Origin: Aureococcus anophagefferens
Taxonomy: Eukaryota > Sar > Pelagophyceae > Pelagomonadales > Pelagomonadaceae
Reading direction: 5' to 3'
DNA length: 51,749 nucleotides
NCBI RefSeq assembly: GCF_000186865.1
Contig: NW_008705564.1
Span: 969,834 to 1,021,582, forward strand
Each line of letters opens with the position of its first letter. Position 1 is the first letter of the stretch. The notes below the pieces were generated by a model that did not search any database, had not been told where the DNA came from, and saw only the letters and a program-made list of their open reading frames with translations. Below, piece after piece: positions 37,451-46,080 of this stretch. The position numbers were made by a program, and so were the translations under genes.

Positions 37451-39858
37451 ATGGAGGAGCGCGCGCAGCTCTTCGCCGACGAGGCGGCCACCACCAAGCT
37501 CGAGGACGCGCCGTCGCCGAACCACGAGAGATGGCTCGGGCGGCGCGTCCTGCTGCTCGCCGCGGCGGCCCTGAGCGGCCTCGCGGCGGGCGCGCGGCTG
37601 CGGCAGCGCGGCGACGGCATGGCGACGCTCGCGCGGACGCTCGTCCCGCGCGGCGGCGGCGGCGGGCTGCGGCGTAGCAGGGGCCGCGACGACGACGACA
37701 TCGTGTACTGCGACTACGACGACTATCTGGTCACGGCGCCCGTCGACTGCGTGCCGAACAACAACATGGGCGCGTGCCCCTGGTGCGACATCAACTGCGT
37801 CAGCGACGACGCGCAGGACCGGCTGCCGACGTGCCACTGGTGCCTCGTCCACTGCGCGACGCCCTTCACCTACGCGCCGACGACGGGCAGCACGGCGATC
37901 CCGACGAAGCTGCCGTCGAGCGTCCCGAGCTACGCGCCCACGTACGACCCGACGACGTACCCGACGAGCCTGCCCTATCCCGCGCCGACGAAATATCCCA
38001 CGGGCGGGCCCTCGGCCTACCCGACGGCCTACCCGACGCTCTCGCCGACGACCGCCGACCCGACGGGGGTCCCGACGGCCGCGCCCTCCTACGTGCCGAC
38101 GAGCGTGCCGACGGCCGTGCCGTCGTCGCGGCCGACGGGCGCGCCGAGCTACGCGCCGACGACGCTCCCGTCGAACGCCCCCACGCCCGCGCCCACGGGC
38201 GCGCCGTCCTACGCGCCCTCGAGCGTCCCGACGGCGCCGCCGTCGAACGCGCCGTCGCGAGCCCCGTCGAGCCTGCCGTCGACGACGCCGAGCACGCCGC
38301 CGAGCCCGTCGCCGTCGCAGATCCCGTCGACCCTGCCGTCGATGAGCCCGACGATGATGCCGTCGACGTGCCCGTCGCCGCTGCCCACCGTGGTGCCGAC
38401 GCCGGAGCCGACCTACTGCCCGACGAGCATCCCGACCGCGGCGCCGACGGCCGTCCCCCTGCCGCTGCCCACGGCGACGCCGTCCCGGGTCCCGAGCCCG
38501 CTCCCGTCGCCCGGTCCGACGCCGCTGCCGAGCATGCCGCCCACCGGCGCGCCCTCGCTCGCGCCGGAGCCGCTGCCGACCGTCGCGCCGAGCCCGACGC
38601 CGACCGCGAAGCCGAGCGCCGCGCCGTCCGCGTCGCCGTCGCTCGCGCCCACGTCCGGGCCGACGGTGCCGCCGACGAGCATGCCGTCGCCGCGCCCGAC
38701 GGATGCGCCCTCGCCGAGGCCCACGGACGCGCCCTCTTTAGCGCCCGAACCGAACCCCACCGTCGCGCCGAGCCCCCGACCGACCGACGCGCCGTCCGCG
38801 GCCCCGGAGCCGCTCCCGACGCCCGCGCCGTCGCCGAGGCCCACGGACGCGCCCTCGCTGGCCCCCGAACCGAGGCCCACGGCGCCGCCGAGCCCCCGCC
38901 CGACCCTCGAGCCGACGTACGCGCCGACGACGCGCGCGCCGACGTACGAGCCCACGCTCAAGCCCTCGGGCGGCCCGAGCTTCCCGCCGACGGCCCCGCC
39001 GAGCAGCCAGGCCCCGACGAGCGGCTACGTCGTCGCGTTCTGCGAGGACCCGACCATCGACACGTGGGCCGTCCAGAGCGGCGACTTCGCGTACGACCAG
39101 TACTTCGAGGGCCGCGGCTGCTGCATGCAGAGCCGCGACGAGGACCACGTGTCCATCTACGGCTCCACGGACAAGTACGGCGACGACGAGACGTCGCTCT
39201 ACACCTACGTCGCCTACAACGCGACCGCGTCCGCCAGGGCAGGAAAAGGGTGCGAAATTCCCAACTTCAAAGGCTCCTATCTCGGTCGGTTTCCACTCGT
39301 TTCGGCTGATTTTTGGACGAGCGATCATCTCTCGGAACGGTCTCGAAGCGTGGGCGCTTTTTCCGGAACGCGCGCGCGCGGAACACTCAACTTGAATCGA
39401 CGTTGAATCACCCTTTTCCTGCCCAGGCGTCCGCCGCGTACCGCGTCTTCATCGTCTACATCCGCGTGCAGCGCTGGGTGGAGAAGGCGACCTACTTCGA
39501 CGACCAGGAGGGCTACGCCTGCAAGGTGAACACGGAGTCCAGCGGCGACACGGCGACGCTCGTGCTCCGGGAGTACGACGGCGGCGAGGACCACGCGGGC
39601 TACACGATCGACGAGAGCGACAGCTTCACGTTCAACGTCGACACGTGGTACAAGCTCCACATCCGCGCCAAGGGCAAGAGGCTCTACTGCTTCCTCTACT
39701 ACGTCGACGAGCCCAACGTCATCGTCGCGGAGGCGTCCGGCACGGACAACACGTACTCCTCGGGCTACATCGGCGTCGGCTCCTACCGCGACGACTACGG
39801 CCCCCACTACTGGGGCTACATCCGCTTCGACGGCACGCCGCTGAACGACGACGATTAA
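37451..39858 (+). CDS. Pro/Thr/Ser-rich surface protein with lectin-like C-terminal domain, one introner intron
   Basis: Two exons (37451-39226, 39427-39858) give 735 residues. A basic segment precedes one hydrophobic helix (RVLLLAAAALSGLAAGA), then a Cys-rich module with paired CPWCDINC and CHWCLVHC motifs, then about 400 residues of P-T/P-S repeats such as APTxxPT, a likely heavily O-glycosylated stalk. The C-terminal 200 residues (ending GYIGVGSYRDDYGPHYWGY) look like a LamG/concanavalin-like beta sandwich, whose middle is split by the intron. It is probably a cell-surface or wall glycoprotein. The intron is an introner element and its removal leaves ATASAAYRVF in frame. Confidence 0.8.
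39227..39426 (+). mobile_element. Introner element copy 3 (200-bp GC-AG intron in the surface-protein gene)
   Basis: It has perfect 8-bp flanking duplications (GCGTCCGC). Between them the element begins CAGGGCAGGAAAAGGG and ends CCCTTTTCCTGCCCAG, a 16-bp inverted repeat with one mismatch near the outer end. That mismatch makes the 3' end read CAG, an acceptor, in only one orientation. The donor GC is the first two bases of the target duplication. It is clearly homologous to copy 1 at 29287-29487. Confidence 0.9.
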
Positions 39859-39867
39859 ATAATGTAT

Positions 39868-41540
39868 TTAGGACTGCTTGCCGTAGTAGTGGTGGTTCTT
39901 CCAGTAGGCGCAAGCGGTTTGGACGGCCGCGTCGTCGTTTAAAGCGAGCGTCGTGTCGAAGTGCATGACCTGGGACGTCTCGCCCGTGAAGGGCGCCCAG
40001 TGTGGCATGATGTCGCCGTTGCCGTCGTTGGGGTCGCCCGTGCGCGCGAAGGCGAAGAAGATGCGCGTCATCTTCGACGCGAGTGCGACGTCGTCGGCGT
40101 CGCCGCCGGCGTCCGCGAGCGCGGCCGTCGCCGAGAACACAAAGGGGATGTCGTCGGCGTGGTTCGCGTAGTTCGTGCCGCCGACGCCCCGGTCGAAGGA
40201 GTAGACGTAGTTGTTGGACCCCATGGCGGCGCCGCGGCGGAGCGCGCAGCGCATCGACTGGTCCGTCTCGACGGCGACGCCTCGCACGTAGCTCTTCGAC
40301 GCGTCGCCGCGCGCCGCGTAGCTCGCCTGGGGGTAGTGGCTCTTCAGCAGGTCGGCGGCGTCGCCCGCCGCGAGCGCGTACTCGTTGGCGACCCAGGTCG
40401 AGAGCTGCTTCGCGTTCGCGGAGTTGCCGAGCGACGACGCGTCGAAGGTGTTGGCCTCGTCGCGCGTGCAGCCCCCGAGGAACTGGACGCCGTTCAAGCC
40501 GTTGGCCGCCAGGAGCTCGTTCGGGTAGTCCGCGAGCAGGACGCCGTCGACGGTGGCCTCGAAGCAGGCGGTGCAGGAGACGCCGTTGTACGCGCTGAGC
40601 AGGTCCTCGGGCGACTTCTGCCGCATGCACTTCGCGTCCGAGCAGCCCGCGTTCGAGAGCAGGGTCGCGTAGGCGGACTCCTGGTCGCTCAGCGCCACGG
40701 CGGCCCAGTCGGAGAAGCTGCCGGACATGCCGATGGCCCGCTGGAAGAGGCCCCTGGCCTTTGGGGCCACGACCAAATTCCCGACGGACGCGCCGCCGGC
40801 GGACTGGCCCGCGATGGCGACGTTCGCCGGGTCGCCGCCGAAGCTCGCGGCGTACTGTTTCACGAACGCGACGGCGGCGATCTGGTCCTCGAAGCCCCAG
40901 TTGCCCGTCGCGTTCGTGTCCGGGTCGCGGATCGCGTCGGAGCCCGCGAAGCCGAAGACGCCGAGGCGGTACTGGACGACGGCGATGACCGGCAGGTCCG
41001 CGACGCCGCTGGCCTGCAGCGAGAGGATCGCCGCGGACCCGTTGAGCCGCGCCTCCTCTGCACCACCGTTCGTGAAGCCGCCGCCTACCAAGTGCGACGG
41101 GGTCGGATTTCTTCACATCTTCAGGCGAAATTCACGCGAAAAAAGACTCCTGTCGCTCGACGCTGGCCGCCGCCGTGGATCCAGACGAAGACGGGCGCGG
41201 CCGACGCGCCCGAGGGCGCGTAAAAGTCGACGAAGAGGCAGTCCTCGGACGTGTTCGTGATCGTCGGGCTGAAGCCCGACGGCTGGGCGCAGGACGCGTG
41301 GAAGGACGTCGCGTCGCGCACGCCGTCCCAGGCGCTCGGCGCCGCCGGCGACCGCCAGCGCATGGCGCCCTGGGGCGGCGCGGCGAAGGGCACGCCGTGG
41401 AACTCGCGCACGACGCCCAGGGCCGCGCCCTGAAGCTTGCCGAGGCCGTCGAGGGACACGACGAGGTCGTCGGCGACCGCCGACGCGACGAGGGAGAACG
41501 CGAGTGCGAGCATCATGCTGGGGCAGCGTCTTCTGTCCAT
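39868..41540 (-). CDS. Secreted type-B carboxylesterase, one intron
   Basis: Two exons (41540-41174, 41084-39868) give 527 residues, the usual family size. A signal peptide (MMLALAFSLVASAVA) leads into the esterase fold: SEDCLFVDFYAP near residue 98, the oxyanion HGGGFTNG, the nucleophile Ser in GQSAGGASVG, the acid in RDEANTF and the His in NHADDIPFVF. All triad members are present, so it should hydrolyse carboxylic esters outside the cell or in the secretory path. The 29-bp inverted repeat of a putative mobile element begins 7 bp upstream of the start codon. It ends 9 bp from the convergent surface-protein gene. Confidence 0.92.
41085..41173 (-). other. Predicted 89-bp GC-AG intron with perfect 8-bp flanking repeat
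   Basis: The intron begins with GCGGCGGC and the exon after TTGGTAG begins with the same eight bases. Splicing at the GC gives the conserved esterase motif HGGGFTNG. A GT donor 12 bp further in is also in frame but would insert four residues into that motif, so the GC donor is strongly favoured. Confidence 0.8.
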
Positions 41541-41547
41541 TCAGAAG

Positions 41548-42422
41548 GAATCACTGGTTGCGAGTTGCAGTGGATATCCCGTCGCTTGAACTTTTGCAAG
41601 CCAAGACAAACTTTGAAGAAATCCTAGCTTCTAGAGGGCTAGAGACGGTGTCTCCGCAGGAGTATTTCAGCGGCCGATGATGGAATCTCCACCTTAGAGG
41701 GCCCCGCGCTCCGCGAATATGAAGGGACGTGCAACGATCCCAGTGGCTTTGAGGTCCGCAAACATGTGGGTGAGGCACATGAAAAGACGCGACATCCGGA
41801 CGATTGCGAGGCGACGCAAACGGGCAGCCCCAGGGGGTGGAATGAGGCGCGGCAGCTTCCCCCGACCCGATTTTCGGTCCCCTTCGAGTCACAGAGCGTC
41901 GGGAATCGTTCGTCATGGGGGCGACCAGATGCCCTCGCGGCAGCTCTTCGACTCGAGCCGATTTGATCGAGATCACCTCACCGCCTCCGGGAGGGGCGCG
42001 GCGCCGCGGGCGACACGGTGCTCACCGCGCAATACATGAGGCGAGCTGTGCGACCAAGCCCGGACAGCCCCCTCGGGAGGGACATTCCAGGGGGTGTTTC
42101 CTCGAAGTTGGTCGCACAGCTCGGACCTCAGCACTAATGCGAGCCCCTCGTCGGTCGCCCCCCGCCGATAACCGCCGTTCTCGTCGTCCACGGGCTGCCC
42201 CGACGCGAACTAACTTGCTCCCCATCGACCGATGGTCTTTCCCGAGCGACTCGCAGCTGGGCCCAAGGCGCGACATGGTCCACAGACCGAGCGCCGCGCC
42301 AAGTCCTGGAAACGCTGCATCGCGTGCCAAAACCTGGGCGAGGCGGCCTCGAGTCAACCAAGTGATGTCACGCCGAGCGTCAACTTGGCAGAGTATCGAC
42401 TGCAACTCGCAACCAGTGAATC
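41548..42422. mobile_element. Putative 875-bp non-autonomous element with 29-bp terminal inverted repeats
   Basis: GAATCACTGGTTGCGAGTTG and nine further bases at 41548-41576 are repeated, inverted, at 42394-42422 with 27 of 29 positions identical. The interior has no credible coding region. No target-site duplication is obvious next to the repeats, so a transposon origin is inferred from the inverted ends only; a structured RNA locus is an alternative. Confidence 0.55.
42042..42123. repeat. Perfect 16-bp inverted repeat (stem-loop) inside the non-coding element
   Basis: CGAGCTGTGCGACCAA at 42042-42057 is exactly complementary to 42108-42123, with a 50-nt loop that is itself rich in short C and G runs. 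It could form a stable hairpin in RNA or single-stranded DNA. Confidence 0.85.
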
Positions 42423-42524
42423 GCTCAAAACGGCATGTTGACATTCAACCACTGAGGCTGCCCCAAAAAAAAATTATGGCCGCCGTGCCAGGTAGCCTTC
42501 GGAGAAGATGAGGTGATGCCAAGT

Positions 42525-42638
42525 GGCCCTCGGAGATGATGCTCCTCCCATTCGCGCTCCTCACCTTGGCAGCAGCGGACGGGCCCTCGGAGATGATGCT
42601 CCTCCCATTCGCGCTCATCACCTTGGCAGCAGCGGACG
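42525..42638 (+). repeat. 57-bp tandem duplication of the signal-peptide region
   Basis: Two copies starting at 42525 and 42582 differ at about two positions and each encode MMLLPFAL(L/I)TLAAAD. A degraded partial copy (CCTTCGGAGAAGATGA) lies just upstream. The fucosyltransferase-like gene therefore begins with two signal peptides in tandem. Confidence 0.92.
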
Positions 42639-43778
42639 CGACCCTCGGCGTCGCGGAGTCGCTGCGCGGCGGCGTCTGGCGCGAGGCGCTCAAGGACTAC
42701 GCATCGATCGCGCGCGAGGAGCGCAAGAAGGGCGCCAAGGGCAAGTACGTCGTCGCCTTCGCCGACGACTACGGGCTGGGCAACCGCGTCAACGTCGTCG
42801 TCAGCTCCCTAGCGCTGGCCGTGGCGAGCGGGCGGGCGCTCGCCATCGTCTGGCCGCGCGTCGACTGCCGGCACTCGCACCGGGAGAACTGCGACCCGAC
42901 GTCCGTCGACGACCTCTTCGTCGAAGCGAACGTGAGCTGGGGTTTGAACAAGCACATCGCGCCGCACGTCGTCAAGTGCCGCGACGACCGCGACCGCAAG
43001 CGCAAGACGCTGGACCGCTGGGCCATGGCGGACCCGAACGACCGGAAGACGGCCGACCACTACCGGAAACTCGACTTCGACGCGTCCTGGCGCGGGGACG
43101 ACCGCGTGCTGTGCACCTACGGCTATTTCTACTGGGGCTGGGCGCTCGCATCTCCGCGGTCGCTGGAACCTGCACCCGACGAAGGGCGGGTCGCCGTGGG
43201 TCGAATTCGGCGCGTTGCAGGACTGGCTGCTCGCGCCGTCGCGCGCGGTCGCGAAGCGCGTCCACGCCATCCTCGGGAAGGAGACGTGCGACGTCGGCGT
43301 GCACCTGCGGCGCGCCGACGACCGCGTGCGAGGCGCGAACGTCTTCAACCCGAAGTGGGTCGCGGTCCTGGAGGCGCAGCTCGACGCGTTACCGCGCGAC
43401 GCGCGCGTCTTCATCGCCGCGGACCACGAGTCGGCCCACACCAAGGTCAAGCTCGTCGACGTCGTGCGGTCCCGCGGCGGCGCGCTCCTAGGCACGGACA
43501 AGGCGACGGCGAACCGCGACAGCGACGGCGGCATCTACGACGCCCTGGCGGAGAACTACGCGCTGTCGTCGTGCGGCGAGCTCCTGCCGCGGGGCACGGG
43601 CGCGTCGACGTTCCACGACATGGCCGTGGCCCGCGCGGCCTTCGAGCAGGCCTGGAACGACTCGCGGACGGCGGCGTTCGCCGCGCGGCACAAGGACCAC
43701 CCCGCGCGGCCGCTCATCAGCCCGGCGCTTTGCGCGGACCTCCAGCCGCCGGAGAACCGGAGTACTAGTGTGTTATGA
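42536..43778 (+). CDS. Fucosyltransferase-like glycosyltransferase, duplicated signal peptide, one frame break
   Basis: About 413 residues after correcting a one-base change near 43140-43175. Two tandem signal-peptide copies come first; the second ATG at 42593 may be used. The catalytic region shows YGLGNRVNVVVSSLALAVA, AIVWPRVDC and, in the shifted frame, VGVHLRRADDRV and VFIAADHES, the order found in NodZ/FUT-type GT-B fucosyltransferases. A secretory-pathway location is likely. The donor sugar is inferred from motif resemblance only. The stop codon overlaps by 6 bp the end of the convergent HAD gene. Without correction, the frame runs into unrelated Arg-rich sequence. Confidence 0.7.
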
Positions 43779-44678
43779 CGCGTCGTCGACGAAGGAGAGC
43801 AGGCCGGCGAGCGCGAGCGGCAGGTCGGGGAAGACGGCCGCGCAGCGCGACCCGTCGGCGAGGACGCCGCCCGGCCGGGCCCCGTCGGCGGCCGCGAGCG
43901 CCGCGTGGCCGAAGGACCGGTCCGCGAGCTCGGCCTCGCAGCGGACGCCGTGGGGCGACGACGTCACGAGCACCGCGGCGCGCAGGTTCGCGGCGGACGC
44001 GGCTCCCAGGTCCGTCCGCGCGTCGCCGACGAGCACCGCGTCGTCGGCGCGGATGCCGAAGCGGTCGAGCGCCGCCTCGAGGAGCGCGGGCGACGGCTTC
44101 GGCGCGGGCGACCCGTCGTCGAGGCCCGTCGCCGAGAGCACGACGTCGACGTCCACGGCTCGCCGCAGCGCGCCGTGGACGGCGTCGAGGGTCCGCGCCG
44201 ACAGCAGGCCCTTGCGCCGCGCGCTCTGGTTCGTCACGACCGCGACCGCGTGGCCCCGGGCCTTGACCGCGGCGACGGCGTCCGCGACGCCCGGCAGCAG
44301 CTCGAAGTCGGCGACGTCGACGACGCCGGGCGACCCGACGTCGCGGTTGAGCACGCCGTCGCGGTCGAGGAGGAACGCCCACCGCTTCTTGCGCGCCGCG
44401 AAGCCGCCGTAGTCGTCGTCGCTCGTCGGCGCGGTCCACCCGTCGAACGCGCTTTCGAACGCTTGCCTCCGGTCCGCTCGATCCTCCTCGGCCCAGCCGC
44501 GCTGCGTGGCGTCCATGGAGGCCCAAGTCCGCGTCTCGTCGACCGTCAAAAAACACCCGATGCAAATCTGGCCATCACCAAAAGTTGGGCTGTAGCGGCA
44601 GATGCGATTGCACGGGCGCTCCAATGCGCCGCCGCTCGAGAGGAGCAGCGCCGCGAGAATGACGGCGGCGCGATTCAT
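43773..44678 (-). CDS. DUF1289-HAD phosphatase fusion (GmhB-like)
   Basis: A 301-residue protein from the ATG at 44678 with a hydrophobic signal (RAAVILAALLLSS). Residues about 20-65 match DUF1289: a four-Cys pattern C-x3-C-x11-C-x2-C followed by TVDETRTWASM. The rest is a HAD phosphatase of the heptose-bisphosphate/histidinol-phosphate type: FLLDRDGVLNRD (motif I), VVTNQSARRKG (II), KPSPALLEAA (III) and VLVGDARTD (IV), all with their key residues. Bacterial GmhB removes a phosphate from heptose bisphosphate; the substrate here is unknown. DUF1289 is usually a tiny stand-alone bacterial protein, so the fusion is odd. Confidence 0.85.
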   Translation of the reverse strand: MNRAAVILAALLLSSGGALERPCNRICRYSPTFGDGQICIGCFLTVDETRTWASMDATQRGWAEEDRADRRQAFESAFDGWTAPTSDDDYGGFAARKKRWAFLLDRDGVLNRDVGSPGVVDVADFELLPGVADAVAAVKARGHAVAVVTNQSARRKGLLSARTLDAVHGALRRAVDVDVVLSATGLDDGSPAPKPSPALLEAALDRFGIRADDAVLVGDARTDLGAASAANLRAAVLVTSSPHGVRCEAELADRSFGHAALAAADGARPGGVLADGSRCAAVFPDLPLALAGLLSFVDDAS

Positions 44679-44855
44679 GCGTCGCAGCGCTACGACCAGT
44701 CTGCGCAACAGCAAGGCGCTAGCGTCGCGCTATGGCTCCTAACCCACCGACACGGCTCATCGTCCACGGCAACAAACGTCAACAAGGCGTCCTCGAGGAT
44801 GTTGAATATGGCACTTTAGACGGTAATTGGTAATTACTAGGTAAATACAAGAACG

Positions 44856-46080
44856 ATGGCTGGCTTCCGACACGTCCTCCTCGCCACGCTCGCTTCCCAT
44901 GTCGCCGGCGAGTACGAGCTTGGCGTCGGCGGTTTGGTCTATCGCCCCCTGAACGAGGCCGGACAAGTTCCCGCCCTGGAACCCGGCGCCCATCACACTC
45001 GCGAAGCTTAACATCGACGAGGCGTCGGTCTCCGTCGCGGGCTGCTCCCACGCCGGGGACTTTGCGCACCAGTTCCACGTCGCCTTCAGCCAGACCGTGA
45101 AGAACGCCTGCGTCTTCAGCGGGCAGCCCTTCCACTGCGCCGTCCAGGCCTTCCAGGGCGAGGACCAGGTCGTCGCCACGCCCGAGTCGTCCGTGCCGTA
45201 CTGCGAGGGCTGCGCGGCGGGCATGACGCTGGCCTATGACCACTGCAAGAACCACCCGCAGCACGTCGACGTCGGTCGCCTGCCGGACTACCCGAAGCGC
45301 GCGTGCGGCCAGAACCCCATCAACCCGCACCCGCCGCCGGGCTGCATCGACCTGACCGGGAACTTGTCGGAGAGCCGCGTCTTCCTCTTCCACCCGTCCA
45401 TGGACCAGTGCTACCTGGACGGCGCGGTCGCGAACACGGCGGCGCTCTATTCGATTCTCGTCGCGGAGCCCCAGAGGACCGTGAAATTCGTCGACGTCCA
45501 GCCGTTCCCGCACTGCCTGCCGCAGAACTCGACGCCCTACTGGGGCAACTCGTCGGAGCCGTCGGGCTACGACGGGCCCGGCGAATGCCTGAAGCACATC
45601 TACGGCCACGAGACGCCGCTGGCGCCCGTGAAGAATTGGACGACGGCGCCGGGCGCTTTACAAAACAACACGTACGTCTTCGACCAGCTCGAGTTCATCG
45701 AGCGGGACCCGGACCTCAACGGCACGGGAGTGGGGCCCGCGGGCGCCATCTATATCCCCACGGCCTGCCAGGCCGGCGCGGCCGCGTGCAAGCTGCTCCT
45801 GCTCACGAACGGCTGCGGCGGCTCCGTCGCGCCGAATCTGTCCAGCTCGGACTGGGACTTCGCGCGGTGGGGCGAGTCCAACGACATCATCCTGCTCAAG
45901 GCCTGCGTCGGCGGCCACGTCGACGTCGACCGCTTCCCGAACAGCTACGAGCTCCAGCGCGGACTTTTAGACGTGTACGGGCAGACGGGCCTCGACTACT
46001 CGAAGCAGTTCGCGCCCCACATGCGCTTCGTCTACGCCGTGCTCCAGCGCGTGCTCCGGTGTCAAGTGAGTTTTACCTAA
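44856..46080 (+). CDS. Secreted esterase of the PHB-depolymerase type, one frame break
   Basis: About 407 residues if one extra base between about 44945 and 45010 is ignored. The ATG at 44856 gives a signal peptide (FRHVLLATLASHVAG). After the break, LAKLNIDEASVSVAGCSHAG contains the G-x-S-x-x-G nucleophile elbow, followed by ACVFSGQPFHCA, the HVDVGRLPDY segment, a YDGPGECLKHIYG stretch and GCGGSVAPN with CVGGHVDVDRF near the end. This order is that of extracellular poly-hydroxyalkanoate depolymerase-like esterases. Many Cys residues fit secretion. A small intron rather than an indel is possible at the break. Its stop overlaps the sulfotransferase gene. Confidence 0.7.

Larger units (their letters stand above)
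41541..42535. other. 995-bp non-coding interval
   Basis: The longest gene-free stretch of the window, between divergent carboxylesterase and fucosyltransferase-like genes. Its GC and codon texture differ from the genes. It contains the inverted-repeat-bounded element at 41548-42422 and an internal 16-bp stem. Open frames inside (for example 41915-42511) are repetitive in Arg, Pro and Ser and look spurious. Confidence 0.65.

Noticed and set aside
41161..41173. GT donor 12 bp inside the carboxylesterase intron
   Set aside because: In frame, but it would insert four residues into the invariant HGGGF motif; the GC donor at 41173 restores it exactly.
41915..42511. 198-codon plus-strand ORF in the long non-coding interval
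   Set aside because: Arg/Pro/Ser-rich with no domain, crosses the inverted repeat, and codon texture differs from real genes.
3465..45010. Programmed ribosomal frameshifting as the cause of the frame breaks
   Set aside because: No shared slippery heptamer or downstream structure, mixed directions and seven unrelated genes; sequencing or assembly error is simpler.
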